Origin: Trichodelitschia bisporula
Lineage: Eukaryota > Ascomycota > Dothideomycetes > Phaeotrichales > Phaeotrichaceae
DNA: 64,000 bases
Direction: 5' to 3'
Assembly: GCA_010356995.1 (NCBI GenBank)
Contig: ML996704.1
Location: 356,404 to 420,403, forward strand
The notes under the pieces are model-generated. The model made no database searches. It saw only the letters and a list, made by a program, of their open reading frames with translations, and was not told the origin of the DNA. This document shows, one piece after another, positions 1 to 11,796 of the stretch. The first letter of the stretch is position 1. Every line of letters begins with the position of its first letter. A program made the translations under genes and the position numbers.

Positions 1-1901
1 GTGGCTAATCAACTTCAAAAACGCATGGCGCTTTTCGGGGTTAACGATGCACGACTGAACTTGACCGTATTGGCGCATGAAGGCAACAAGCTCGGCCTCA
101 CTAGTCCTGTGAACAGTTAGCAATCTGGGGGAGAAGCTGGAGAAGAAACTTACTTGACGCCTCCAACAAATAGAGTTCTGCTGAGCACTAAGCACAGTTA
201 GCTACGCGTGGCAAGGGATAATCATTGGGTGATACCTTTTATACTTCCAGCAGGAAGCTTGTTGTCGTAGCCGATAGGCTTGGGCATGTTGCTGTGGGGC
301 ACATTGCCGGGTGGTATGTTCGCCTGAGGAGCCTGGTGACGTTCCCTCGACGGAGGAGGGGACCGCTGACGGTAGTCATTGCGTCCACCACGCCCCTTAC
401 CGCGCCCACGGCGGTTCTCAAAGTCCATATGATGCGGCGCTTCGGCCTGAGCAGCTTGCGGGTCGTACACCCCATACGTCGGGCTGTCTCTGCGGTTGGG
501 AGGGGAGTGCCGCCTACGCTTGTAGTCGGGCGATCGGCTACGCTCACGATCGCGCTCACGATCCCGCGGCATGTACTGCTGGTCTTCGTAGCTACGCGAA
601 TGACTCTCCTGGCCGCTGTATGTACCGTAGGTGGGCTGGGCAACCACAAATGGGGCCATTGGGGTAACAGACGGAGCAGCTACAGGCTGAAAGGCTGACT
701 GAGCCTGTCCCGCAAGCTGTGGAAGCGCACTAATCACAGCTACAAGCTGTTCAGGTGAGATCTGAGTGGCGAGCTGTTGCAGCAATTGAAGCTGAGAAGG
801 CAGAGGATTCGTAACCCCACCTTGAGTAATTGCAGCAATCGGAGCCGCCTGCTGGCTGTAGCTACTGGACTGAGCCTGCCCGTTTTGCGGGAATGAAGCT
901 TGAGGGACAGGATTTGGCTGCGTCACAACATTGGGCTGCGCAATAGGAGTGGGCTGTGGATAAGACGACATACTGACCGGCTGGCCGGAGGGCACAGTGT
1001 ACGGGTTTACGTTTGTGTAGGTTGACGCCATGGGAACAGGAGCAGCTGCAACGGGAGCAACCTGGTGCTGGGCGGGTGGCTGATGCTGCTGCAGGCTGGC
1101 TAGAAGACTCAAGATGCCTCCATCGCTGGGAGCATTGTTTGCCTGGGGTGGCTGCATGGTCGCTTGAGCCTGTGAGTTTCCAGTGTGCACGCTGGCGTAG
1201 TTTGATGCAGAAGGTTGACCGTTAGAAGGGGCCGGTGCAGGCTTTGCAGATGAAGTGACAGTGGGAGCTGAGGTGTGTTAGCCTCTCATAACACGCACGC
1301 TCCGGTACTTACCAGAGATTCCGGCAAGCTTCCGCTTGAAATCGGAGAGCATGACTTCGGGGAAGGTCTTGGAGCTGACCCAGATGTCGATAAGCTTCTG
1401 AATGCGCTCCTGCAGAAGGTTAGCAAAGGGACATGCTTACGTTAGAACTCAAGGCTGGTGAATCCGAGACTGCCGAGTTGAAGGCATACCTTTTGATTCT
1501 CGGGTGCAACAGCGATAAGCTCGCCCATCATGTTTGGCAGTATGGCCGCGATCTGCGCCAGAGCGCCCGTACCCTGGCCAGCGTACCATTGCCGGGCAAC
1601 GGAGTCTACGATGTAAAGGATGCCGAGCTTGTGAGTCGCGGGGCTCTGCTGGAAGGCTTCGTGCATAGCTTGAACGGCAGCATTGCGATCGATCTACGGA
1701 TCACTTCATCAGTTAAATGTTACGGCCGAGAGGAGCAGTAGTTAACAATACCGAGTTTTTCGCGGGGTCGTCGCAAAGGCAGAGCGCGCTGATAGCCGCG
1801 ACTTTGGACTTATTTACGCCCGGTGGCTTCAGAGTCTGCAGCGACTGCAGAAGAGCTCTGAGCTCCTCTAGCGAGGCTTTCTTGGGGGCTCCAGCTTCCA
1901 T
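1..1901 (-). CDS. seb1: Seb1/Nrd1-like CID-RRM RNA-binding transcription termination factor (partial, C-terminus beyond left edge)
   Basis: This family binds the RNA polymerase II C-terminal domain and nascent RNA in the nucleus and directs termination and 3'-end choice. Exons as read: 1901-1752, 1693-1490, 1409-1313, 1267-236, 187-154, and 106 to the window edge; every junction keeps frame. Residues 1-150 (exons 1-3) form a CTD-interacting domain, with LYIVDSVARQW and a final helix ERIQKLIDIW. About 345 residues of Gln/Pro-rich linker follow, then an arginine-rich RDRERDRERSRSP stretch and a small RGG-like patch (RRGRGKGRGG). The RRM begins at VLSRTLFVGGV (RNP2) and runs off the window. The start at 1901 is the first ATG giving a clean CID; an in-frame ATG at 1970 would add 23 residues of no recognisable character. 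The family call is firm; the start is less so. Confidence 0.88.
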
Positions 1902-4102
1902 GGACACAAAGGTAATACTGCCTACAGGAGACCTGGTAGCTAGGTAGTGGGTGGGGGGAATAACGAGCACGAATGGGGCAGAGATGTTCCTCGTCAGCTG
2001 GACGGGTGTATGAAAGTGTCAGACTGGCAGGCTACGAATGATGATTTTGGCTAGGGATGCGAGCCGCAGAGTAAAGAAGGGAGACGTGAACGTTGCCTAA
2101 GGAGGCGCGAAGGCAAGAGCGCAGTTTCTCAGAGCAGACCTAGGGGAAGAACGTGGAGTTGAAGTGGACAGGTGAAGTAGTGCGCAAGGAAGCGCAGCGC
2201 GGACTCAGTGCGGACGATAAATGCTGAGGCGTTGACGCGAATTCGAGGTGGTCGGTCGATGGAGTCTTTGTCTTTCTTGGAAGAATGAAGCGCAGCGATC
2301 GGGGAGAAGTGAAGCGTTGGTTTCGCCTTTGTCCACGTGATGGTACTTGGGGGCGCACGTGCCAGGATCTAGAGCTAGCAGGATAAATGCTTTTTCTGAA
2401 AACACAAAAGTCCGGGGTAGATGCCAAGGGCCACCTGAAAAAGGTTGTGGCCGTCTCTGTCCCCAAAAACGACCAACAGATCAGCTACGACTTTTTCGCG
2501 TGGTCCTCGTGCCATTATCAACTCCCAGATCTCAACTCTCAGCATCTCATCGCATAACCAGTCGCTGAGTATTTGGCCACCTTCAGAGATGAAATGCTAA
2601 CACCGATTCCAGCTACCTTGCTTAAACTACGTGTCGGCCATTGCCTCTCGAGTAGCCAGAAGGACTTACGAAATCGGGCTTATTCTCTTTGCTTCTGTTC
2701 GTGAGCCTTCCAGTGCAATCGTGACCCGGAGTGGAGTCTTACGATAGTATCTCCTCGGTGACATCAGACAAAGTCTCGGGTGTGCTGAACATCACCTTCA
2801 AAGGAGCTCTATGAGCAGATATCGCAAAGTTCGACATCAGCGTGTCGCGAAAGTGGAGGAGGTGCGGCCATCGCCTTACCCGTCTGCTATACGGTTCAGC
2901 TTCCATCTACTTTCCAGCCTGGCGTAGCAAAACATATCCCACCTTTGGCTGATTGCGCCCCGCTTTCAATTCGATTTGTGAGGTTGATGGTGCTGGAACC
3001 ATTGACAGGCCCGTAACGGCATCTCGACCGGGCCAGGCTGACTTCCCGACACCCGACGATCACCAGAGTCCCGAGAGTCCGGGTAACATTATGGACAAGC
3101 TGCTCACAGGGCGCTAATGGGCCGTAAACTGACGGGAAACTACCCTACGGTTTCTGATGACGTTCTCAGTACACTGAAAGTACGTGGAGCTTCCGGAACC
3201 AGATCGTAGACCTTTGGCGCAACCTCGCTGGAACCATCATCAGAAGTTTGACATGTCTTCCTCTCGGAGAACCTTCCCTCCGTCGAGCAGGCAGATAACC
3301 CAGTAAGCTCTACCGATATTGACGAAGAGGTTGAAGTCGATTCCTTGTGCAGGTATATGCTGACTGGGGAGAAATGCGTATTGTGGTATTTATATAGATA
3401 TTACTAATGGCAGCACAGCGGAAGGAGTGTCGTGGTAACTAGCAATCTGATGGTGACTCGGACCGCAACATTGAAGACAAACAGAACAATGAGCAATTGC
3501 AATTGCAAGTCGTACTCCTTGCTCAGTACATTTGAGTGGACACATTTTTATGGGATGCCCCTTTGGTCAGCAAGATGTAAAAGGCCTCCAATTGGCGTAC
3601 GCTAACGCTCAACCGAATGCCGTGTAGGGAGTACGCAGGTGAGCAGAAGGAAAATGTCTCGGAAGTCTGATGAGACTCAATGGTTTACGGGGGTACAAGG
3701 CGTGCACCTCGGGCCTTGCACCGCCCAAAAAGCCGTGGAGCCGTGGAGCCGGCGGCCTGCAAAAAAAAAAGTTGAGCCAAGGCCGCTTCCTTCCTGGGAT
3801 CGATGGCTTGCAGTCGCTGTCGTCAGGTGTTGCTGTTGGTGATGCTGTTGGGTGAAATGGCTGGGGTTGGCTGATCGTCCGAGTGTCCGATTGTCCGACT
3901 GGGCCGTGGTGGGTTTGAAGCTCTGACGTTTTTTCTTCTCACCAAAAACTGCCCCAAGCCTAGGGAGCAGCTTGCCGCTAGTAAAAAGCGCGCACCCGCC
4001 CTATCTACCACTTCTCAATCCCGAATCTCTCCTCCACGTAAAAATTCCACCTTCCTCCCCCCTCCTCCACCTATTACTCCCCCACAACACATCTGTTTCA
4101 AT
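1902..4102. other. Intergenic region, no gene recognised
   Basis: This holds the divergent upstream regions of the Seb1-like gene and of citrate synthase. The stretch 2600-3400 has short open segments interrupted by stops in all frames I tried and resembles no family I know; it could be an old gene relic. The last 80 bases before the citrate synthase ATG are strongly C/T-rich, as is usual for leaders of highly expressed fungal genes. Confidence 0.5.
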
Positions 4103-5901
4103 ATGGCTTCAGCTTTGCGGCTCAGCTCCACCACCCTCCGCGCTTCGTCGCTCTACTCCTCCGCGCCTGTGCGGTCGGCGGCCTTCAATGGCTTCCGCGC
4201 TTATTCCACCGGCAAAACTCAGGTTCGTCCGCTCCGGCACGATGCAGAGACACTAGCGGGATCTAACTTAATTCACATCTACAGTCGCTGAAGGAAACCT
4301 TCGCCGCGAAGATCCCCGGCGAGATTGAGAAGATCAAGAAGCTCAAGAAGTATGCCCTCCCTTCTCGCAACCTACACAAAGTGAAAAATTGCAATTGGCA
4401 CTGAGATATCTGTCGCCAATTCGGTCTCGCATCGGGACCCGCTCTTAGCGCATCGGACAATTCATTGAGCTGTTTACGGTCCTTGGCATCGAGCGGAAGC
4501 TGACGGCATTGTTACAGAGAGTATGGCAGCAAGGTCGTCGGCGAGGTCACTCTCGATCAGGTGTATGGTGGTGCTCGTGGCATTAAGTCCCTCGTCTGGG
4601 AGGTATGCTCGCCCAATTGCAAGCGATGGCGTGATAATTAACGTGGCTCGCAGGGTTCCGTCCTCGATTCGGAGGAGGGCATTCGCTTCCGCGGCAAGAC
4701 GGTACGACGGGTCTCGAGTCCGAACATCACAACGCTCACATTCCTAGATTCCCGAGTGCCAGCAGGTGCTGCCGAAGGCGCCCGGTGGCTCGGAGCCGCT
4801 CCCTGAGGGTCTCTTCTGGCTGCTCTTGACCGGAGAGGTTCCCTCCGAGCAGCAGGTTCGCGACTTGTCGGCCGAGTGGGCTGCGCGCTCCGATGTCCCC
4901 AAGTACGTGGAGGAGCTCATCGACCGTTGCCCGAACGACCTGCACCCCATGGCTCAGCTGTCCATTGCCGTCTCCGCTCTTGAGCGCGAGTCTGCTTTCG
5001 CCAAGGCCTACGAGCGCGGCATTCCCAAGTCGCAGTACTGGGAGCACACCTTCGAGGACTCGATGGACCTGATCGCGAAGCTGCCCTCCATTGCTGCCCG
5101 CATCTACCGCAACGTGTACAAGGATGGCAAGGTCGCTCCGGTCCAGAAGGACAAGGATTACGGCTTCAACTTGGCCAACCAGCTCGGCTTCGCCGACAAC
5201 AAGGACTTCGTTGAGCTGATGCGTCTTTACCTGACCATTCACTCTGACCACGAGGGTGGCAACGTCAGTGCCCACACTACCCACCTGGTCGGCTCGGCTC
5301 TCAGCTCGGCGTATCTGTCCCTGGCCGCCGGTCTAAACGGTCTGGCCGGTCCCCTCCACGGCCTGTGAGTATTGTCCTCGGCACCTCTGCACACTAGCTA
5401 ACTTTCCGCAGTGCCAACCAGGAGGTCCTCCGCTGGCTCCAGAAGATGAAGGCTACGATCGGCAACGACCTTAGCGACGAGGCCATCAAGGACTACCTGT
5501 GGTCGACGCTCAAGGCCGGCCAGGTCGTACCCGGCTACGGCCATGCCGTGCTGCGCAAGACGGACCCGCGTTACGTGTCGCAGCGCGAGTTTGCGCAGAA
5601 GCATCTGCCCGACGACCCGATGTTCAAGCTCGTCAGCCAGGTCTACAAGATCGCCCCCGGCGTTTTGACCGAGCACGGCAAGACCAAGAACCCGTACCCC
5701 AACGTCGACGCCCACTCGGGTGTCCTGCTGCAGTACTACGGCCTCACCGAGCAGAACTACTACACCGTTCTGTTCGGCGTGTCCCGCGCGCTCGGCGTTC
5801 TGCCGCAGCTCATCATCGACCGTGCCGTTGGCGCGCCGATTGAGCGCCCCAAGTCGTTCAGCACGGAGGCGTATGCCAAGCTGGTCGGTGCGAAGTTCTA
5901 A
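4103..5901 (+). CDS. cit1: Citrate synthase, mitochondrial
   Basis: Condenses acetyl-CoA with oxaloacetate to citrate, the entry step of the TCA cycle in the mitochondrial matrix. Exons 4103-4222, 4285-4349, 4518-4602, 4654-4701, 4748-5364 and 5412-5901 give 474 residues, the usual length for the fungal mitochondrial enzyme. The first 35 or so residues are rich in Arg, Ser and Ala without acids, ending RAYSTGK, a typical presequence. The three catalytic residues are visible: His in [12 protein letters not shown], His in [16 protein letters not shown], and Asp in [11 protein letters not shown]. The C-terminus lacks a peroxisomal SKL/AKL signal (it ends VGAKF), supporting the mitochondrial rather than the peroxisomal or methylcitrate-type isoform. 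All splice sites are GT-AG and all joins keep frame. Confidence 0.97.
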
Positions 5902-6903
5902 GGGATTTCCCGGAGCGAGGAGTAGGTGGGGGTAGCGTTGTTGTGCATGGCGAAAAGCGAAGCTCACGTTCTATGGTCTTTTTCTTCCCCCGCTGTACAC
6001 GTAGGATAGGGTGACTTGTTCGGCATGGGAAATGGGGGAGGGGAAAATCTTAGATGGGCCGGGTAACGGCTGTACTGTCAAACTGGTAGTAGTTTGTGCT
6101 TTGTGAGCGCCTAGGGATTTTGATTTTACTGGCAAAGTTTTTGGATTGCTCCCTTGTTTCGGTCTGCTCTCCAGGCCAATACATTGTCTGGCAGCCTCCA
6201 TGTGGTTCTCTGTATCATATGCCTACCATCTCCACTATCTAAATCTCGTATATCGAGAGCTCAATGTCTCTCTTCGGTACCACCGGCAAAGGAACCTTCT
6301 CCGCGGTTCATGCCTTCGTACTCGGTGACCGACGCGCCGAGCGGGCGGCCCGAGGTCTGCGCTTCTGACGTCTTTGAACCTCACCCTTGGTGACGTGCAA
6401 GGTCCGGGGTGGAACAGAGCTCGTTGCGTGGGGGGCTTTTGATTGATGAGGGGCATGGTGGAAGGGTCGGCACGTTGCGGGGCTCAACGAATAGGATGCG
6501 ACAAATAGATAATGAAGCTAGGGGTCAACAGCGTCATGGTGAAGTAAGCGGCGCGGGGTGGAGGTGGTGCGGATTTACTTCGGATTTCAAGGATCATGAG
6601 GTTGAGGTCATAATGCTGCTTTTTAAACTGCTAATTATTCGGTCGTGCCTTCTATATCCTTTCAAAAAGGCCGAATTGAAGTACATTCACGCAGTACAAG
6701 CCGTAGCGCGCCCGTCTGATGATATCCCGCAGAACGCCATCTATGCAAAATGTGTACACCGACCCAATGCATGGCTGCTTCTCAGTCACCCGACTGACAA
6801 AGCCTACACTCCGGTGTATCAAAATACGCTACAAGAGGAAGACATCGAGACGCGGAAGGTGGAGCAGTTCGTGATGCGTGGTGTATGGAAAACAATTGTG
6901 CGT
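5902..6903. other. Intergenic region between convergent genes
   Basis: Holds the 3' flanks of citrate synthase and of the facing Rcf2-like gene. One 34-codon ATG ORF at 6264-6368 (plus) has no support from conservation or splice structure. Nothing else recognised. Confidence 0.5.
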
Positions 6904-7712
6904 CTATTTCGACGCGGCTTCGGCATGGGCCTTGCGCTCGTTCATTCTCCTCTCTTCAGCATCAACCATTTCTGCGTAGAGTTAGCAGTAGATTCAACAT
7001 GTAACGCTCGGAAACGTACCTCTCCATTGGTCCTCGCCAGCATAGCGCTCATGGTGGATACGCTTCTCAATGATCTTCTTGTGCAGCGGGTCATTGGGGT
7101 CGATGACCTTGATAGTCTCCCACCGGCCCTTGCCCTTGGTGGCATCATTTGCCTCAAGCATAAAGCTCGCCAGCAAGATCGCAATCGTCAAACCTTGCGC
7201 ATACACACGTGCCTGCACCAGCTTCTGCTGGCCAGTCAGGTACGGATTGCGGCGAACGAGGCCGAGCGACACGCCCATGGCCGCCACCCATCCGCCGAAC
7301 ACGATCTTGTACCGGTTCTCCGCGCCCCATTCCTTTGCTCTTTCCAGCGCTGATTTCTGTGCATTGATCTCGTCCTGCAATGTGTGGTCTGGCTGCGTGT
7401 ACCGCTCGGGATGCGCTATCTTCTCGTACCTGGCCGATGCCCGGTCGGCTGCAATGATAGCGGAAAAGGTGCCCGTGGATGCGGCGAGGAAGGCCCGGAA
7501 GGGAACCGTTAGGTTGCGGAAGGCGGGGAAGCGGCGATTTGCGGCGAGGACGCCGAGTGTCCCGACTGTGAGGCCGGCTACACCGCCAATGGTGCCGCCT
7601 TTGACCGTGGCGCTGTGTGAGTGTAAGAAAGAGTGTCTGTGAAGCTGAAGGCTAGCGAGGCAGTGACGTACCGGTAGTGATCATCCTCTTCTTCCTTGCT
7701 GATGATTCTCAT
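6904..7712 (-). CDS. RCF2: Respiratory supercomplex factor 2 (HIG1-domain protein)
   Basis: Rcf2 is an inner mitochondrial membrane protein that associates with cytochrome c oxidase and helps form respiratory supercomplexes. Exons 7712-7672, 7612-7020 and 6971-6904 give 233 residues, close to the known length. The start MRIISKEEEDDHYR was chosen because it is followed directly by a frame-preserving intron into the conserved body. Hydrophobic segments are seen near TIGGVAGLTVGTLGVLAA, FRAFLAASTGTFSAIIAA, YKIVFGGWVAAMGVSLGLV and YAQGLTIAILLASFMLEA; the last two flank the RRNPYLTGQQKLVQARVYAQG signature of the HIG1 domain. The C-terminus is charged and helical (EERRMNERKAHAEAASK). Convergent with citrate synthase. 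Confidence 0.9.
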
Positions 7713-8463
7713 GTTGAAGTTGCTGTGCGGTGATGTCGATCTAAGTGTCTGTGTGTGCCTGGAATGCAGAAAAGGAGGCGAGAAAGGCGGACCAGCTCAC
7801 TTGTTAAATAAAGCGGTTGGTAAGTAGTGCGACAGAGTAATTCTCTTCAAGGCCAAAGGCTAGAAGCCGATGCGCCGCAAGTCCGCGGGTTTGATGCCAA
7901 ATGACGTTGCGCTTGCTCACGCCACACGGAAAATGCGGCCAGTGCCGCACATGCCGCGCCGCCCCAGGGCAACCCTCGAGGGACATGCGCTGAGTGACGG
8001 CAGGCCAGCGATGACTGAGCGAAGCCGCACTCATACATCGTTGTCAACACGGCTCTTCTTACTTAAGCCTTCTCAGTCATCTCCGCGGTGCTCGCTTCGT
8101 GCCTTGCCCTGTTCTCGTCGCGGGCTCTTTTGTTCCAATATAGATTTTGAGTTTAACAGCATGCAGGCAACATCTCGGCCTACCGGAGGCGCCTACGTAG
8201 TACGGCATCGAACCACCACGCACCACCGTGATATACGAGTATCATTCAACGCTGTACCCTGGATGAGGTTGCCATGACAGTCAAGAGCACAAGGTATAGA
8301 TAACAACTATTCGAAGAGCCATAAGAAAATGCCACCCATGGTGCGCGGAAACGCAACGACCATCTACCCAACAAGACTCCGTGTCCGTACAGGTATCCAA
8401 ACGCCAAACCATATCCGAGCAAATGACAGTTAGAAAGCCTAAGAACGCCGAACCATGTTCCTC
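7713..8463. other. Intergenic region, upstream of the Rcf2-like gene
   Basis: Contains the Rcf2-like promoter and the 3' flank of the S41 peptidase gene. No ORF with recognisable features and no obvious repeat. Confidence 0.5.
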
Positions 8464-10685
8464 TCAATGAAGTGCCTTGCTATCAGCCCCGAAGAAGACG
8501 AACACCTCCGATTCCAGGTCCCTGCTCTTCTCAAGAGCATCCACTACCTCCGTGCTCAAAGTATTCTGAAATGCAACCTTTTGGGTGGTGCCGCTGCTTG
8601 TCTGCTCGCTGCGGCGCTTAATGCTCCCAAGATTACCGGCAACACATTCTTTTCCGTTCCACTTTGCGTCCGCGGCGGCCTTCCACATGGCAGTGGCGTC
8701 GACCGTCATCTGGAGAGTGTAAAAGAGCCTGCAATCCGCTGGTTCGTACACAAACTGCAGCGGCGTTCCGGTCGAGTCTCCCTTCCTGATGCCGTCTCTG
8801 TTGTTAACGCCCGACGCAACCGACCTTTGGAATGGCAAATCCGAGTTGTACTGGTCTAGCTCTGAGTTCTTCATCTTCTTGGACTGGTCCGCAGTCGCCA
8901 TAGCCACACTCTCCTGGACCATATTCCTGATATTACCCAGCCATGACCAAGCGTTCGTACCCTTGACGCCTCCTACAGCCTGGATCATGTTCTTATTCGG
9001 ACGGCCTCCCATCACAACCGTCTTTACACCGACGAGCTGGCGCATCAGCTCGCTGAAAATCGTGCAGGACGAGGCGCAGTGGCCGTCGTAGACGATCACG
9101 ATATCTTCAGCTGCAAAGGGTTGCTTGAATTCGGTCCGGGTTCCATAGCCGGTCATGGTAATCCCGCTCAAGACGTTCGGATCCGTCCAGTCCCAGCGTA
9201 TGAGTTGGGTGAAGTTGTCTCCATGGCTCTGCACGGGGCCAAACTTTTCTGGCCAGTTCTTGAAGTGCTTGCCGTCAACTTGGAGGTCTTGCTTGTAGTT
9301 GAAGGGCGAGTCCGAGCCAGTTGCGGAGTAAACCTCGCCAATCATTTGCACCTCGTTACTTGCGCGGAGGCGGTCTGCTGCCGCGTACGCCTCGGTCTGC
9401 GGGAACAATTGTTTGAACAGCTCATACGCCAACACGATGTATCCGCCACCGTTGCCGCTGACGTCGATGACGAGCTTCTTCTTTCCCGCCTTTTTGGCCT
9501 CCGCAAGGAACTTCTCCGTCACGCTCTGGAATTCGTCGATGCTGGGCTCGAACGAAGCAACGGTGAGTACGGCAACCTCTGAATGTTCCCCGTCGAGGAA
9601 GTACCCGGAAATGAGGTTACTCGAATCAACAACCACGGGTTCCGGATATCCTGGCGACGAGGCCGAGGCCGTCTTTTTGGCCACCATGTTCTGCATTGCT
9701 CCCGCGGTTTTGAAGTACTTGTCATACAGGTCCTGGCCACTCTTGATGTTGGCAAAGCTTTGCAGAACGCGGGCATAGTTCTCATAAGTCACCGTCGTGC
9801 CATTGGCGTAGGTGATCGTTGTCTTCCCGCCCGGATACGTCCAGCGTGCGTAGTTCCCTCCGGAAAACAACCCCGTTGCGGAACCCGCACCGCCCTGCCT
9901 AACCTGCGCCAGGTTGTAGAAGTTGACATTGTACAGCGCGTCGCGGTCCTGGAGCCCGGAGATCTGGGACCAGTCTTGCAGGAAGGCGGCCGCGTCCTGG
10001 CCGTTGATTTGACTCACGGCTGAGGGGTGGAACGTGGTGTCTTTTGCGGCGGTGAGCACGTCGGCGAAGACGAAGATGCCCGGAATTTTGAAGCCGTCTT
10101 CGGATACACTGACTAGCTCCAATGGTCGGCCCCAGCTGAAGATTCCGGCGACGACGTCGGGGAGGTAGTAGAAGTGGCCGTCGTGAGCTGATTGGAATAG
10201 GTGGTAGAGCTCCCAGCCGAACTGCGACGATGTCAGCCTCGTCCTGGAAAAACACAAAAATTCTAGAACCGGGAATCACTCACATCATACTCCCGCGTCC
10301 ACTCTCCCGCTTTCAACTTCTTCTCAATGTTATCCAGTCCGCCCCATATATCCACCGGCTCCTGAACCTTGGCCACGTACTCAGCCGGCGGGTTCTTGAG
10401 TACGGCTGTCGTGCTCTGCCACCGCACATACGGCCTCACGGCAGTAAGTAGCTCCAGTGCAGCTGTCCGGTTCAACGGCACGCTCTGGATACAGTCCCAA
10501 GCCGCTTGCGCGGGAATGCTTTTTGCGCCGGCGGGGAGGCGGGCTTGGAGGTCCGCGATGACGGAGCACGGCGCTGCTGTATCGTCCCGTGCTGCCAACG
10601 GGACGGCATGTGCAAGCGTAAAGAAAAGCGCGGCACTAGCCAGCGCAGCAAAGAGACGGGATGACGACATCGCGAAAGGAAACAA
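8464..10685 (-). CDS. Secreted S41-family (tail-specific/CPAF-like) serine peptidase
   Basis: Two exons, 10685-10284 and 10221-8464, joined in phase 0 (EYD to FGWELYHLFQ), give 719 residues. The N-terminus has a signal peptide (LFAALASAALFFTLAHAVP). The catalytic domain carries KLVIDVSGNGGGY, the core strand and glycine loop of the S41 fold, and YDGHCASSCTIFSEL near residue 510, where the serine following the strand is the likely nucleophile. This architecture matches fungal S41 proteins related to bacterial CPAF, including the UstP-type enzymes of some RiPP clusters. No RiPP precursor or DUF3328-like gene lies beside it, so a biosynthetic role is not suggested here. The start could instead be the Met at 10670. 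A TATATA element is seen about 60 bp upstream (near 10745). Confidence 0.87.
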
Positions 10686-11796
10686 CGCGCTTCAAACCTA
10701 ATCGAACTGCTGACGCCCGAACCCAACCGTCCGGCGTCCATTGCGCTATATACCCGCGCCCTCGCCGCAGACTTCCGCGCCCAGCTGCGACGAGCAAAGA
10801 CTCGCGGTTGTAGGCATGGTGGTCATCGCGGCGCTGGATCGCTGTGTGGCGCTTAGGCTGAGACTTCCGCATTTGGAAGGTTGCGGTAATGGGGCCAATG
10901 CTAGAGGAGTGGGCTGAGGGGTGAGGCGGTGGAGGGGAGTCATGGGCGTGATTTGCGTGCTTAGGTGCGCTGCTTGTGACGGGGTGGGGGAGTGGGATGG
11001 AGGGGCAGTGTGGGGCTTGCTTGTGGCCTGAAGGAGGGGAGGAGGAGAGGGATGTGGGAGCTTGTGTCACCGATGTGTGTACGCATCGTGAGTTTGGTAT
11101 TTTGAGTTGATGTTCTCGAATATGGAGCTGTGGAGGAGGAGCTATGGCACCTCGAACGGGACCGTGGACGGGATGCAGTTAAGCTTATTCCTTAGCCGCT
11201 GCGACTTCATTTATTCATCGTGGACAACCTGTCCCGATCGCTGTGCGATAAATTGCTGCGAACTACGTATATTGCACCCGCATGCCCCCTCCCCTCCCCC
11301 TCCACTCTCCTCCCGGGGGAAGATACCGCCCCCCCTCTCCGACCCCCCCCTGTCATACCACGCGCTCCTAGTGTCCTGGCGGGGAAGGAGCGAAGACGCA
11401 CCACCGGTGATCGGTACCAAAGGGCGAAGTTCGGTGGTGCGCGGGCCGTGGATCAGGTACCTGCCGGAAATAGATTGCGGGGGGGGGGGGGGGCTTGGCG
11501 ATCTTCGCCAGGGGGCTATTTGGGAAGGTTGATGGATTGAGCTAGGGATGATGGGGCTGTTTTGAGACGGGAAGGATGAGGGGCTGGATGGGTGTGGCGG
11601 TGCTGTTGACATGTGCTCGTATGTTGAGATCCGGATTTGTGATGCCTGGCCTGGCGGAGGAGGCTCCGCCTTGCAGCCTAGTAGGAGGGGGAAGGAAGAG
11701 GTATTTACGTCGTCGACTCACGAACTCCATCCCACGAACACGAACTCCTCCCTTCAAACGAGAATAACCCCCCTTCCCGCCCCCACCTACCTAACC
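10686..11796. other. Intergenic region with C-rich tracts and a 15-G run
   Basis: Upstream of the S41 peptidase gene. The part from 11285 to 11360 is very C-rich with several runs of five to eight C, and 11479-11493 is an uninterrupted run of 15 G. No supported gene. Confidence 0.5.
11479..11493. repeat. Homopolymer run, 15 G
   Basis: Fifteen consecutive G on the plus strand, flanked by C-rich runs 120-200 bp to the left. Likely length-polymorphic and error-prone in sequencing. Confidence 0.9.

Noticed and set aside
2640-3360. Possible decayed gene in the spacer before citrate synthase
   Set aside because: Open segments are short and in different frames; no family could be named.
6264-6368. 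34-codon ATG ORF (MSLFGTTGKG...)
   Set aside because: Too short, no splice partner or homology visible; lies in the 3' flank between convergent genes.
6409-7353. Plus-strand ORF of 314 codons
   Set aside because: Antisense to the Rcf2-like exons; no recognisable protein features.
8464-10685. RiPP (ustiloxin-like) cluster around the S41 peptidase
   Set aside because: No precursor with repeated Kex2 sites and no oxidase-like gene beside it.
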